The notes: a model not told the origin generated them from the sequence alone. Positions 27,515 to 36,465 are shown, numbered from the stretch's first letter. The stretch: DNA of 64,000 nucleotides from Arthrobacter sp. Marseille-P9274 (GCF_946892675.1 NZ_CAMPOV010000002.1:682001-746000), one strand, 5' to 3'. A program made the numbers and translations.

Positions 27515-28845
27515 TCGTTGAGGTTCGCGAGTCGGGGGTCGAGCCCGTACTGGGCGGGGGCGCCGAGGTGGTCGCGCAGTGTGGTGCCTTGGTAATCCTG
27601 GTGGTAAATGCCGCGTTCCTGCAGGATCGGGACGACCTCGTCGACGAAGGTGTCGATACCGTCTTCGTTGACGTCGATGGAGACCCAGAATCCGTCGCAG
27701 GCGTCGGCTTCGAACCATTCCTGCATGTGGTCCGCAGTGTCCGACGCGTCGCCGACGGGGGTGGGGTGATAGTCGATGACGCCGTGTGCGAGGATGTCGC
27801 GGATGGTCCATCCTTCGCGGGCGACTTCCAGGGCGCGCGCGGAGCGGGGATCGAAAGGGCTGGGTTGTGCTGCGCTGATCTGCGCGGGTGTGAGGGGCTC
27901 ATCGAGCTGGCTGGCGTCCAGCTGAAGGTTCAGCATCGAGCCTAGGTAGGGGACGCGGGATGCTGCTGTGAGCTCGCCGAGGCCGACGCGCCGGTCCAGG
28001 GCGTCGCGTTTGGTCTTGCCGATGGCTGGCATGACTCCGGCGAAGTACTTGATTTCGTCCGGGTTGCGCCCTGCACGTCGGGCTGCTTCACGGTATGCCT
28101 GGCGCTGCTTGCGGGCGTCCTCGATGGTGAACACGGCGGCGATGACACCGTTGGCGTACCGTCCGGCGAGTTCGAGTCCGTTTTCGCCCCCGCCGGCGGA
28201 GAAGATGACGGGCTGGCCCTGCTCGGACGGTGGGATGGGTAGCGGCCCGCGGGAGGCGACGTGCTCCCCTTGCAGGTTGATGGGTTGGATCTTGTCGGCG
28301 TCTGAGAAGCGCGCGGTCTTCTGGTCCTTGATCCATGCGTCCTGCTGCCAGCTGCCCCAGAGGGCTTGGGTGATCTGGATGGTCTCGTGCGCGCGTTGGT
28401 AACGCTGCGGCCGGGGTGCGACGGTTTGTCCGAAGTTCGCGGCAGCGGCAGGATCGCTGGTTGTCACGGCGTTCCAGCCGGCGCGGCCGTGGCTCATCAC
28501 GTCGAGGGCTTTGAACTGGCGGGCGAGGTTGAAGGGTTCGTTGAAGGTTGTAGAGCCGGTGGCGACGAGGCCGATGCGCTTCGTGGCGCGGGCGATCGCC
28601 GCGAGGGTCATCATGGGTTCGAGGGTGACCTGGGGGGCCTCGTGATCCCCACCGGACTGCAGGCCGGGGAAGTCCGGAAGGAACAGGAAAGCGAATTTCC
28701 CGCGTTCAGCTGCCTGGGCGTAGCGTACCTGCGCATCGAAGCTGGTGTAGTTGGCGGGGTCGACGCCAGGGGCGCGCCAGGCGGATCCCTGTGATCCGTA
28801 TCCGTTGCCCAGATGCATACCCAGAATCATGTGCGGCTTGGTCAT
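27511..28845 (-). CDS. LLM-class flavin-dependent monooxygenase (NtaA/SnaA/DszA group)
   Basis: A 444-residue FMNH2-dependent monooxygenase of the bacterial luciferase superfamily. Landmarks: FAFLFLPDFPG, LEPMMTLAAIARATKRIGLV, TTFNEPFNLARQFKALD, HGRAGWNAVTTSDPAAAANFG, PVIFSAGGGENGLELAGRYA and a C-terminal DGFWVSIDV...VVPILQERG. Relatives oxidise NTA, EDTA, dibenzothiophene sulfone or similar xenobiotics and need a separate flavin reductase. The cognate reductase overlaps its stop codon but is frameshifted. Its promoter at about 28967-28991 has a MerR-type layout. Confidence 0.9.
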   Translation of the reverse strand: MTKPHMILGMHLGNGYGSQGSAWRAPGVDPANYTSFDAQVRYAQAAERGKFAFLFLPDFPGLQSGGDHEAPQVTLEPMMTLAAIARATKRIGLVATGSTTFNEPFNLARQFKALDVMSHGRAGWNAVTTSDPAAAANFGQTVAPRPQRYQRAHETIQITQALWGSWQQDAWIKDQKTARFSDADKIQPINLQGEHVASRGPLPIPPSEQGQPVIFSAGGGENGLELAGRYANGVIAAVFTIEDARKQRQAYREAARRAGRNPDEIKYFAGVMPAIGKTKRDALDRRVGLGELTAASRVPYLGSMLNLQLDASQLDEPLTPAQISAAQPSPFDPRSARALEVAREGWTIRDILAHGVIDYHPTPVGDASDTADHMQEWFEADACDGFWVSIDVNEDGIDTFVDEVVPILQERGIYHQDYQGTTLRDHLGAPAQYGLDPRLANLNE

Positions 28846-28966
28846 TGGTTTTCCTAGTACAGCTTTCTCTCGTGGTGTTTGTGGTGGTGGTGGTCAGGGT
28901 GCTGTGGGAACAAGACCACGTCGCTGGGGATGTGTCGTGAGGGGATGTTCCGGCTTGTCCAGTCTC

Positions 28967-28991
28967 AACGTTGCCATTAGTGTGAAGGTCA
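28967..28991 (-). promoter_or_regulatory. MerR-type promoter/operator of the monooxygenase
   Basis: On the minus strand, TTGACC (28991-28986) is followed by a 19-base spacer holding the imperfect dyad TGTGAAGGT / ACGTTGCCA around TTAG (28967-28988). The same layout and the sequence CATTAGTG recur at 31297-31318, pointing to a shared MerR regulator. Confidence 0.6.
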
Positions 28992-29025
28992 AATCGCGCT
29001 GGACAATGAGTAGCTTGGAGGGCTT

Positions 29026-29418
29026 GTGCGTATCGGAGAGCTTGCGAAGAAGACGGGGGTTCCTGCCCGAATGCTGCGGTATTACGAGGAACAGGGCCTC
29101 ATCTCACCCCGTCGTCTCGCTAACGGGTACCGCACCTATGATGACTATCTTGTCGATCGGGTGCGGAAGATCCGGGGACTGGTGGACTCCGGGATTCCCA
29201 CACGAATCATTTCCGACATCCTGCCCTGCTTGGATCAGCCGCAGACCATCGTTGTGAGGAACGCGGAGCCCGGGTTGCGGGATCTTCTGACTCAGGAGCG
29301 GGACCGTATGACGGAAAAGATTGAGTTCCTCATCCACAACCGTGACTCGATCACCCGGTACATCGAGGCGATTGACCGTGCCGCTGTCTCTCCACGCCAG
29401 GCGGCGCAGGCTGGCTAG
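29026..29418 (+). CDS. MerR-family transcriptional regulator
   Basis: A 130-residue activator with N-terminal winged HTH (MRIGELAKKTGVPARMLRYY, then EEQGLISPRR and NGYRTYDDYLVDRVRKI) and a long C-terminal coiled coil. The GTG start at 29026 has GGAGGG upstream. No Cys cluster of a metal sensor is seen, so the signal is probably organic or redox. It is divergent from the monooxygenase, and its matching dyads also lie before the DHA2 exporter and reductase genes at 31 kb. Confidence 0.88.
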   Translation: MRIGELAKKTGVPARMLRYYEEQGLISPRRLANGYRTYDDYLVDRVRKIRGLVDSGIPTRIISDILPCLDQPQTIVVRNAEPGLRDLLTQERDRMTEKIEFLIHNRDSITRYIEAIDRAAVSPRQAAQAG

Positions 29419-29548
29419 CCTCATCAGGGTCTCGGGCAGCCCGAAACCAAGGGGGCCGGAAGCTTCACGCTGATGCTTCCGGCTTCCGTTCACCCGGTGA
29501 CCTTATGCCCGTGATGTCGTCTCGGTGGCCTTGATGTGGAGTCTCTGT

Positions 29549-31045
29549 TCAGGATTCGTCGGTTGCGGTGCGGGCTTTGCTGACAAAGAGCGTGCCGAGG
29601 ATTGCTCCGAGGGCGAGGACCGCGGCGACGGTGAATGCGGCCCGTCCGGCGTCGATGCTCTGAGCGAGGTCGAGCGCGCCGGCATGGGATGCGTTCGCTC
29701 CGATGGTGAAGGCGGAGATAAGAATCGCCCCGCCGGCGGCACCGGCGAGTTGCTGAACAGTTGAGAAGGCAGCAGTGCCGTGGGAGTACAGCTCGGTGGG
29801 CAGTGAGCCGAGGGCTGATGTGGTCATGGGAGCCCACATCAGCGCCTGGGTTCCGGTCATCACCAGGTATGTGGCCAGAACCAGCCATACGCTGGTGTTC
29901 TCGTCGATGGTGGTGAGGGACCAGATGGAAGCTGCCCAAATGATCGACCCGGGAATCGCCAGCGGCTTGGGCCCCACCTTGTCGTAGATGCGTCCGCCCA
30001 GCGCGGACACGAGGGCGATCATCGCTCCGCCGGGGAAGAGGAACAGGCCCATCTGCAGGCTGTTCAGTCCGAGGACGGCAGTCAGGATGAGCGGTAGGAC
30101 GAGGACCACGCCGAAACCGTTCATCGCGACGAACGTCATCACGATCGTCGGCAGGACGTAGGACCGCGTCTTGAAGATCCGCATGTCGAGGAACGCGTCC
30201 CGGTACTTCTGCAACCGGACCTGACGGTAAACGAACGCGCTGACACCGATCAGTCCGATGAGGATCGGAATGTACGGGGCGACAGGTGCGTGACCTGAGA
30301 CTGATTCGCCGATGGATGCCAATCCGAAGACCAGGCCACCGAAACCGACGACGGACAGCAGTAAGGAAAGCACGTCCAGGGTTACTCGCTCGGGCACGGT
30401 GACGTTCCGCAGCTTCGCGGCACCAAGGGTCAGTGTCGCGACAATGATTGGCAGCATAAGGATGAACAACCACCGCCAGTTCAGCTGGGACAGTATCAGC
30501 CCGGAGACCGCAGGGCCGACGGCCGGCGCGATGGCGGGAACCGCCGTGACGAGGGCCATCATCCGCCCGCGACGCGAGACGGGAACCAGGCGCATAGTGG
30601 TCGTGATGAGCAGAGGCACGAACACCGCGGTGCCCACCGCCTGGATGATCCGACCGGCAAAGAGCACAGCGAAACCCGGAGCGGCGACAGCGATAACCGT
30701 GCCGATCAGGAACAGTGACATGGAACCCAGGAAGATCGCACGGGTATGGAACCTGCGCATCACGAACCCGGTGGCCGGAATCAGGACCGCCAGCGTCAGC
30801 AGGTATCCGGTCGTCAGCCACTGACCGGTCGTGGGAGTGATGCCCAGGTCGGTGATCAACGTCGGCAGGGCCACGCCCAACATCATCTCGTTCAGCAGGA
30901 CAACGAAGGTCGAGACCATCAGCAGCCCGATAACCATCGCACTGCCCGGTGCCATCCGGTCATCGGACCGGACTGCCTGGGTGTCATCAACTGCCCCTTG
31001 GGGAGCGGTTTCTAAAACGGACTCGTTTGGGCTAGGTACCGACAT
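29549..31045 (-). CDS. DHA2-family multidrug exporter (MFS, EmrB/QacA type)
   Basis: A 498-residue MFS protein with about 14 TM helices. Motifs: MLGVALPTLITDLGITPTTG and QWLTTGYLLTLAVLIPATGF (the DHA2 N-terminal signature), PVSRRGRMMALVTAVPAIAP with motif C GPAVSGLI, and NWRWLFILMLPI. AGGAGA precedes ATG 31045. It probably exports drugs or toxic metabolites. The leader from the MerR-type promoter at 31297-31324 is about 250 bases. It could protect the cell from the monooxygenase's substrate or product. Confidence 0.92.
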   Translation of the reverse strand: MSVPSPNESVLETAPQGAVDDTQAVRSDDRMAPGSAMVIGLLMVSTFVVLLNEMMLGVALPTLITDLGITPTTGQWLTTGYLLTLAVLIPATGFVMRRFHTRAIFLGSMSLFLIGTVIAVAAPGFAVLFAGRIIQAVGTAVFVPLLITTTMRLVPVSRRGRMMALVTAVPAIAPAVGPAVSGLILSQLNWRWLFILMLPIIVATLTLGAAKLRNVTVPERVTLDVLSLLLSVVGFGGLVFGLASIGESVSGHAPVAPYIPILIGLIGVSAFVYRQVRLQKYRDAFLDMRIFKTRSYVLPTIVMTFVAMNGFGVVLVLPLILTAVLGLNSLQMGLFLFPGGAMIALVSALGGRIYDKVGPKPLAIPGSIIWAASIWSLTTIDENTSVWLVLATYLVMTGTQALMWAPMTTSALGSLPTELYSHGTAAFSTVQQLAGAAGGAILISAFTIGANASHAGALDLAQSIDAGRAAFTVAAVLALGAILGTLFVSKARTATDES

Positions 31046-31296
31046 GGGGCTCTCCTGATTGTGGAATGGTCTCGAAGCCGGGAATCACCTGAACGGCTGC
31101 GCAAGCGCAGTCGGCCACGCGGTTCCGGCGTAAACGTAGGCCCGAACCGAAGGCGAGCAGCCATGGTGCGCTCGACCCGATGGAAGGGATTCCCGTGAGT
31201 CGCGTGCGATGCGCGAATACGGGCATATATCCGCCCACGCGTCAGCATGCTCGAGCAGGGCGGGCAGGAATGAGGAACTCACCGGATCATCGTGCA
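31046..31296. other. Long leader region of the DHA2 exporter
   Basis: About 250 untranslated bases between the MerR-type promoter and the exporter start. A 73-codon open frame begins inside the operator, but it lacks a ribosome site and was not called. Confidence 0.35.
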
Positions 31297-31323
31297 ACCT
31301 TCTCATTAGTGAGAAGGTCAAAT
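31297..31323 (-). promoter_or_regulatory. Perfect MerR-type operator/promoter of the DHA2 exporter
   Basis: ACCTTCTCA-ttag-TGAGAAGGT (31297-31318) is a perfect 9-bp dyad. On the minus strand TTGACC overlaps its outer edge, followed by a 19-base spacer, the lengthened spacing typical of MerR-activated promoters. It shares CATTAGTG and AAGGTCAAAT with the 28967 site. Confidence 0.75.
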
Positions 31324-31389
31324 TCACGTGGCCAATGTGACCGACTGCACTGCCCGGGAGGGTGCCCGTATCTTCTCTGCTGTCCCCGC

Positions 31390-31420
31390 TTGACCTTGAC
31401 ACTGTTGGAAGGTTTGACAC
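31390..31420 (+). promoter_or_regulatory. MerR-type promoter of the reductase gene
   Basis: TTGACC at 31390-31395 is followed by a 19-base spacer carrying ACCTT...AAGGT (31393-31413) and then TGACACT. It points rightward to the gene at 31455. Confidence 0.5.
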
Positions 31421-31454
31421 TTGAGGTGCTCACTCAATCCACGGAAGGACTTTC

Positions 31455-32198
31455 ATGAAGATCGGCATTCTCGGCGCAGGGTCAATCGGTTCGACGCTGG
31501 CACGCAAGCTCGCCGCAGCAGGGCATGAGGTGAAGGTCGCCAACTCGCGCGGACCGGAAACGATCGAGGCCGACATCCTCACGACAGGAGCAACTGCGGT
31601 CAACGCCTCCGATGTTGTGCAGGACGTAGAGGTCCTCATCACCTCGATCCCCCTAAACGGAATGCCGGCGGTCAAGCCCCTCGTCGCGAACCTTCCCACA
31701 GACGCGGTCGTCATCGACACGTCGAACTACTACCCGGCGAGAGACAGGCACGTGCAGGCACTCGAGGATGGACAGGTCGAAAGCCTGTGGATCACCGAGC
31801 AGCTCGGTCGTCCGGTGGCGAAAGCGTGGAACGCTATCCTGTCGGGAACCTTTGAAGCCAAAGGCGCTCCGGCAGGAGACCCAACCCGCTTGGCCATCCC
31901 TGTCGCGGCTGACCGTGACGCGGACAGGGAAACCGCGATGACACTGGTGGAGGACACCGGGTTCGATGCCGTCGACGCGGGCACACTCGCCGATTCCTGG
32001 CGTCAACAGCCCGGCGCCCCCGCATACTGCACCGAACTTAGACTCCAGGAAATGCCTGCTGCCTTGGCCGTAGCCGAAAAGGACGTGCTTCCAGAACGCC
32101 GGGACAAAGCCATGGCAGCCATCGGCGAACGAGTGGAGGCCGGGGATTTGTTGACCGTAGCCGACCTTGTGGCACTCAATCGGGCCATATACAGGTAG
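31455..32198 (+). CDS. NADP-dependent reductase, coenzyme F420-dependent oxidoreductase family
   Basis: A 247-residue Rossmann-fold protein of the NADP_oxidored_coenz_F420 (Pfam F420_oxidored) type. It has MKIGILGAGSIGSTLARKLA (dinucleotide loop GAGSIGS), the VKVANSRGPET binding segment, and VLITSIPLNGM, VVIDTSNYYPARD and VAKAWNAILSGTF. GGAAGGA lies before ATG 31455. Such proteins reduce F420, flavins or other acceptors with NADPH. It is divergent from the exporter and probably co-regulated with the monooxygenase by the MerR protein. It might supply reducing power, but that is speculation. Confidence 0.82.
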   Translation: MKIGILGAGSIGSTLARKLAAAGHEVKVANSRGPETIEADILTTGATAVNASDVVQDVEVLITSIPLNGMPAVKPLVANLPTDAVVIDTSNYYPARDRHVQALEDGQVESLWITEQLGRPVAKAWNAILSGTFEAKGAPAGDPTRLAIPVAADRDADRETAMTLVEDTGFDAVDAGTLADSWRQQPGAPAYCTELRLQEMPAALAVAEKDVLPERRDKAMAAIGERVEAGDLLTVADLVALNRAIYR

Positions 32199-32252
32199 GA
32201 GGCAGCTCGCCCGCACCACGACCAAGGGGCGCGCATCACGAAGGAGAGCGCC

Positions 32253-32429
32253 ATGGGACGTCTGGATAATAAGGTCGCGATCATCACCGCAGCGGCCGGC
32301 GGACAAGGCAAAGTCGAAGCGAAGCGGACGGCGCCACGGAGACAGGCCAACTTCCCAAAAAATAATTCATCGCCCGGCTGCCCAATTAGCCCCGAGGATA
32401 TATGTTTCCGGCCTTGCCTATCCTCTTAG
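32253..32429 (+). pseudogene. Short-chain dehydrogenase 5' remnant
   Basis: AAGGAG precedes ATG 32253, which opens GRLDNKVAIITAAAGGQG, the start of an SDR with its TGxxxGxG-like loop. Similarity ends after about 24 codons and the frame stops at 32429. The catalytic Tyr-Lys part is absent. It sits right after the reductase gene and was probably its operon partner before truncation. Confidence 0.65.
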
Positions 32430-32549
32430 GTGTCCCGGCGGGCAGACCGGGTGGAGGCGGCTGAAAAGGCTACGAGGTCGCTTCACCCCTGTCTCGTCGT
32501 AGTCCTGGTGTTCCCCCGCGTCACCGAGTCCGGCTCGGTTTTGGATGCG

Positions 32550-33755
32550 TCATTTGCCTGCCGTCGATGGGTGCGGAGCTCGATTCATCCGGTTGTGGGA
32601 TTGCTTGTAGCGGATGAGCAGGGTAGGAATTGCCGCCAGAGCAACGGTCGCTGCTCCGCATCCGAGGGCAGCAGCGTATCCGTGGCTGAGGAAGGGAGCG
32701 GCGGCCACGGGGCCGAGTAGTTGCCCGGCGCTGAAGGCAATTGTCAGCGTCGCGGCGGAACGGGGAACCTGCAGCTGCGACCCGGCAGCGACGGCCAGCG
32801 TAGTGATGCCTTGAAAGGTTCCTCCGAATATCAGACCGGCAGTGATGGCTGACCAGGCACCGGGAGCGACGGCCGGCAGGACCATGCCGGCGGCTTGGAG
32901 GAGCAGGGCCAGACGCATGATCGAAGCGGTCGGATAGGACTGTGTGAAGCGCCCGTAGAGGACGGAGGACGGCAAGGCTGCCAGCCCGACGAGGATCCAG
33001 ACGCTGCTGCCCAGCCACGCCGGTGAGGTTTCCCGGATCAAGGCAACAAGGAAGGTGCCGGCGATAATGTATCCGAGCCCTTCGAGGAAGTAACTGAGCA
33101 CGAGCGCAGCGAAGCCCGTCCGTCGGGGCGTCGCCTGGCTTTCTGGCCGAACGGGATGCCGGCCCTGCTGAGGCTCGGTGCTGGATGTTCCCAGGTGCAG
33201 GGTCCATGCCAGGGCGCCAAGGACGCTGGCAGCGCCCGCACAGAACCACCAGGTGGCGGCCCAGTTTTCGAGGCTTTCGACCGAGAGTACGAGCGCCCCC
33301 GACAGTGCGATCCCTCCCCCGATACCGCCGTATACCCACCCTGCGATGTGCTGGGGACGGTTGCTCAGGCAGGCAGCAATGGACCCGGCTATCGCAATGA
33401 AAACCAGGGCGCTGGAGATGCCGGACAAGAGCCGCGCGGCGGCCCAGACCGGCACGGCGGTGGTGAGCGGCATCGCGGCCAGGCTCGCCACCTGGACGGT
33501 AATCCATGTGCGGTAGAGGGCGGAGGTGGAGGCGGCTGCGGGGCACGCCAGGGCCAGCACGGCGCCGATCAGGTACCCGGCATAGTTGCCGGTGGCCAGT
33601 TGGGCGCCTTCGGCCGGTGAGAGCCCGGCCTGTTCCTGCATCATCGGCAGGATCGGGGTGAAGCAGAAACGGCCGATGCCCATCGCCATCGCCATCGCCG
33701 CCGCGGCCGGCAGGACGATGCGGTGGGTTCGCCGGATGATGCGGGAGGGTTTCAC
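32550..33755 (-). CDS. YbfB/YjiJ-family MFS transporter
   Basis: A 401-residue 12-TM transporter. The N-terminal AMAMGIGRFCFTPILPMM is the hallmark of the YbfB/YjiJ group, followed by ATGNYAGYLIGAVLA, ALVFIAIAGSI and GGIGGGIALSGALV, and in the second half SYFLEGLGYIIAGTFLVALI. The family's substrates are poorly known. It is divergent from the LysR gene at 33848, its likely regulator, with only about 90 bases between them. Confidence 0.88.
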   Translation of the reverse strand: MKPSRIIRRTHRIVLPAAAAMAMAMGIGRFCFTPILPMMQEQAGLSPAEGAQLATGNYAGYLIGAVLALACPAAASTSALYRTWITVQVASLAAMPLTTAVPVWAAARLLSGISSALVFIAIAGSIAACLSNRPQHIAGWVYGGIGGGIALSGALVLSVESLENWAATWWFCAGAASVLGALAWTLHLGTSSTEPQQGRHPVRPESQATPRRTGFAALVLSYFLEGLGYIIAGTFLVALIRETSPAWLGSSVWILVGLAALPSSVLYGRFTQSYPTASIMRLALLLQAAGMVLPAVAPGAWSAITAGLIFGGTFQGITTLAVAAGSQLQVPRSAATLTIAFSAGQLLGPVAAAPFLSHGYAAALGCGAATVALAAIPTLLIRYKQSHNRMNRAPHPSTAGK

Positions 33756-33847
33756 TGGTTCCTTTCGTGCTGCTGGTCGCCCTCAGGTTAGGAGCCCGGC
33801 ACGGGACCAGTACAATGCCTTCTGCGCACGATCTATGCTTAGGAATC

Positions 33848-34678
33848 ATGGATGTGGAAGTGCGGCACCTGCGCGCGTTTGTCGCGGTCGCCGATGAGGA
33901 ATCCTTCACCTACGCGGCGTCCGTCCTGCATTTGACCCAGCCGGCGCTGACACGCACCATCCAGCAGCTGGAAGCGACGCTGGGGGTGAAGCTCGTAGCG
34001 CGGACCTCGCGAACCTTCGAGCTGACGGAGCCGGGACGGGAGTTCTACAACCGTGCCAGGAGGCTTCTCAGCGATCTTGACCGCGCGGTACAGGCAGTGC
34101 GGGGCAACACGGTGTTCCGTCTCGGATTCACATGGCTCCTGCCCTCGCCCTGGGCCCAGCAGACAGCCGCACGTTTCACGGAAGCCAGCGGCATGAAGGT
34201 TATCTTCGTACGGTGTGATCACCCGCCGGCAGCGTTGAGGCGGGGAGAAGTCGAAGCAGTGGTCGTGCGCTCCGGACAGCCGGGGTGGGATCTTGACGGC
34301 GTGGATCTGTTCGAAGAACCCCGGGTACTCGTCTGCTCCCGCCACTCACCCCTGGCCGACAGGCAGTCAGTGGCTTGGGATGAGGTTCCCCGGTGGCCGC
34401 TGGTCATCAATACCGCCAACGGCACAACGCAGCCCTCGCTGTGGCCGGAGGCAACTCTGACCGTCCTGGAAACCAGCAGCTACGACGAGTGGCTCGAATC
34501 CGTCGCCTCCGGTGCAGGAGTCGGCGTCATCCCCGAGATCGGCGCCAGACACACCCACCCGGAGCTGCACTTCGTACCGCTGAAAGACGCCCCGCCTGTC
34601 ATCGTGCGCCTTGTCATGGCCCCGCACGTGCCCCGATCCGTCCGCCGCGACTTCCTTCACGCAACCCAGCAGGAATAA
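33848..34678 (+). CDS. LysR-family transcriptional regulator
   Basis: A 276-residue LTTR. The HTH is at residues 1-60 (VEVRHLRAFVAVADEESFTY, LTQPALTRTIQQLEATLGVK) and a periplasmic-binding-type sensor domain follows. ATG 33848 starts the family pattern; upstream in-frame codons reach back into the divergent promoter. It lies between the YbfB transporter and the nitronate-monooxygenase/tautomerase genes and may control both. The sensor half is shorter than in full-length LTTRs (about 295). Confidence 0.9.
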   Translation: MDVEVRHLRAFVAVADEESFTYAASVLHLTQPALTRTIQQLEATLGVKLVARTSRTFELTEPGREFYNRARRLLSDLDRAVQAVRGNTVFRLGFTWLLPSPWAQQTAARFTEASGMKVIFVRCDHPPAALRRGEVEAVVVRSGQPGWDLDGVDLFEEPRVLVCSRHSPLADRQSVAWDEVPRWPLVINTANGTTQPSLWPEATLTVLETSSYDEWLESVASGAGVGVIPEIGARHTHPELHFVPLKDAPPVIVRLVMAPHVPRSVRRDFLHATQQE

Positions 34679-34880
34679 GCCACCGCGAACGGCTTCCATC
34701 CATGCGCGGCACGCATGGATGATGCGGCAACGGCATTTCCCCGGCGCTTCGGCCGGTCCCTAGCATGGAAGAAAGATCGTGGACAGGCCGGCGAGGTGAC
34801 TCCCTGGGGGTAGATCCCGCTTCCCGTGCACCCCGGCCTCCACCACATGTCAACCCGCCGAAGCAGAGGGACTTACGCTC

Positions 34881-35990
34881 ATGGCCGATCACTCATCCTC
34901 CGATCACAAGGATTCCGGTGCCCGCACCGGCGGACTGTTGCCTGCAACCGGCCTCTTGGCGGAGCTCGGGGCAAGCATCCCCTTGGTCGCCGCACCCATG
35001 GCAGGAGGTCCCAGCTCCCCGGCGCTGGTCCTGGCAGCCGCAGAGGCCGGAGGGCTCGGGTTCCTGGCAGGCGGATACAAGAAACCGGATCAACTCGCCG
35101 GGCAGATAACCGAGGTGCGCGCCGGCGTTGCCGCTTTCGGTGTCAACCTGTTCGGCGTCAACCTGTTCGCGCCGAACCCCGTACCGATCGACACCGACGC
35201 CTTCACCGAATACGCCCAAGCCCTCCGAGAACTGGCCGCCACCTACGACATCAACCTCCAGGACGTCGAAGCCCTCGAAGACGACGATGACTGGGAGGAC
35301 AAGGTCGACATGTTGGTCGACGATCCTGTCCCTGTCGTCAGCTTCACGTTCGGGCTGCCTCCCGCCGAGGCTGTGCGCCGCCTGCAGAAAGCCGGCTCAC
35401 TGGTGATCCAAACCGTAACCAGCCCCGGTGAAGCCGAACAAGCCGCGGCCCTCGGCGTCGACGGACTCGTAGTCCAGTCGTATAAGGCCGGCGGACACTC
35501 CGGAACCCTGACCCCGGCCACCCCTGTCGCCCAGATCCCCCTGACCGATCTCCTGACCCGGGTGCGTTCAAAGGTCGAGCTGCCGCTTTGGGCAGCCGGC
35601 GGGGTCTCAACCCCGGACGCCGTCCGCGACGCCCTTAGCCACGGCGCCGAAGCCGTCGTCGTCGGCAGCGTCCTCCTTCGCAGCCCCGAGAGCGGCGCCT
35701 CGACACCATACAAGGAGGCTCTGGCCGACGAGGACCGCACCGAGACCGTTGTCACCACTGCGTTCTCCGGCCGTCCCGCCCGCGCGTTGCGCAACCGCTT
35801 CACCGACCGGTTCCACCCGCTGGCCCCCGGCGGATACCCCGCCCTTCACCACTTGACCAGTCCCATCCGCAAAGCCGCCGCCGCCGCAGGGGACCCCGAA
35901 ACGATCAACATCTGGGCCGGCACCGGATACCGTGACGCCACCGAAGAACCGGCCGCCGACATCCTCCGACGCCTGGCCGGAGCGCGCTAG
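34881..35990 (+). CDS. NAD(P)H-dependent flavin oxidoreductase, nitronate monooxygenase family
   Basis: A 369-residue FMN TIM-barrel protein. Motifs: IPLVAAPMAGGPSSPALVLA, GGLGFLAGGYK, GVNLF repeated at the early barrel, SFTFGLPPAEAVRRL, VQSYKAGGHSG (the family's catalytic-loop AGGHxG), LPLWAAGGVSTPDAV and GAEAVVVGSVLLRSPESG. Members oxidise nitronates or reduce enones and quinones with FMN. It is followed 45 bases later by a tautomerase, with which it probably forms one transcription unit. Confidence 0.9.
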   Translation: MADHSSSDHKDSGARTGGLLPATGLLAELGASIPLVAAPMAGGPSSPALVLAAAEAGGLGFLAGGYKKPDQLAGQITEVRAGVAAFGVNLFGVNLFAPNPVPIDTDAFTEYAQALRELAATYDINLQDVEALEDDDDWEDKVDMLVDDPVPVVSFTFGLPPAEAVRRLQKAGSLVIQTVTSPGEAEQAAALGVDGLVVQSYKAGGHSGTLTPATPVAQIPLTDLLTRVRSKVELPLWAAGGVSTPDAVRDALSHGAEAVVVGSVLLRSPESGASTPYKEALADEDRTETVVTTAFSGRPARALRNRFTDRFHPLAPGGYPALHHLTSPIRKAAAAAGDPETINIWAGTGYRDATEEPAADILRRLAGAR

Positions 35991-36035
35991 CCGGCCTCAA
36001 CACGCTTGCTCCAACTGCCAAGGAAAGACAAACCC

Positions 36036-36425
36036 ATGCCACTGATCAACATCGACGTCATCGAAGGACGGACCGGGGAAGAAATTCAAACCCTCCTCGA
36101 TACCATCCACAACGCCATGGTCGAAGCCTTCGACGTCCCGACCGAAGACCGCTACCAGATCCTGACTCAGCACCAACCGCACGAGATCACAGCCCTCGAT
36201 ACCGGACTCGGGCTGACCCGGACCCGAAACCTCGTCATCCTCCGTTTCACCAGCCGAAGCCGCCCCCGGAACGCCAAGGAAAACCTGTACCGGCTCCTCG
36301 CTGAAGGACTCCAAAAGAACTGCGGCATCAACCCCGATGACCTCATCGTCACCATCACCGAGAACGACGCCGCAGACTGGTCCTTCGGCCGCGCCACAGC
36401 CCAATTCCTAACCGGTGAACTCTAA
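36036..36425 (+). CDS. Tautomerase-superfamily protein (Tautomerase_2 type)
   Basis: A 129-residue protein beginning Met-Pro (MPLINIDVIEGRTGEEIQTL), so Pro1 after Met removal is the probable catalytic base. This fixes the start at 36036 rather than 36006. Arg residues in RPRNAKENLY and the C-terminal GINPDDLIVTITENDAADWS match the double-length cis-CaaD/Tautomerase_2 class. These enzymes isomerise or hydrate oxo/enol acids. The repeat site A begins 19 bases after its stop. Confidence 0.85.
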   Translation: MPLINIDVIEGRTGEEIQTLLDTIHNAMVEAFDVPTEDRYQILTQHQPHEITALDTGLGLTRTRNLVILRFTSRSRPRNAKENLYRLLAEGLQKNCGINPDDLIVTITENDAADWSFGRATAQFLTGEL

Positions 36426-36443
36426 AGGAACCGACCTTCCCGA

Positions 36444-36465
36444 AGCGCCGATAACGGCGCATGCG
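36444..36465 (-). repeat. Cassette-boundary repeat, copy A
   Basis: Core GCGCCGATAACGGCGC followed by ATGCG. The core is a 6-bp inverted repeat around ATAA. It is one of five same-orientation copies (36.4, 40.5, 41.2, 41.9 and 42.8 kb); strand here means the orientation in which it reads ...GTTATCGG. Confidence 0.75.

Noticed and set aside
31085-31420. Open frame in the DHA2 exporter leader
   Set aside because: Its plausible ATG lies inside the MerR operator with no ribosome site.
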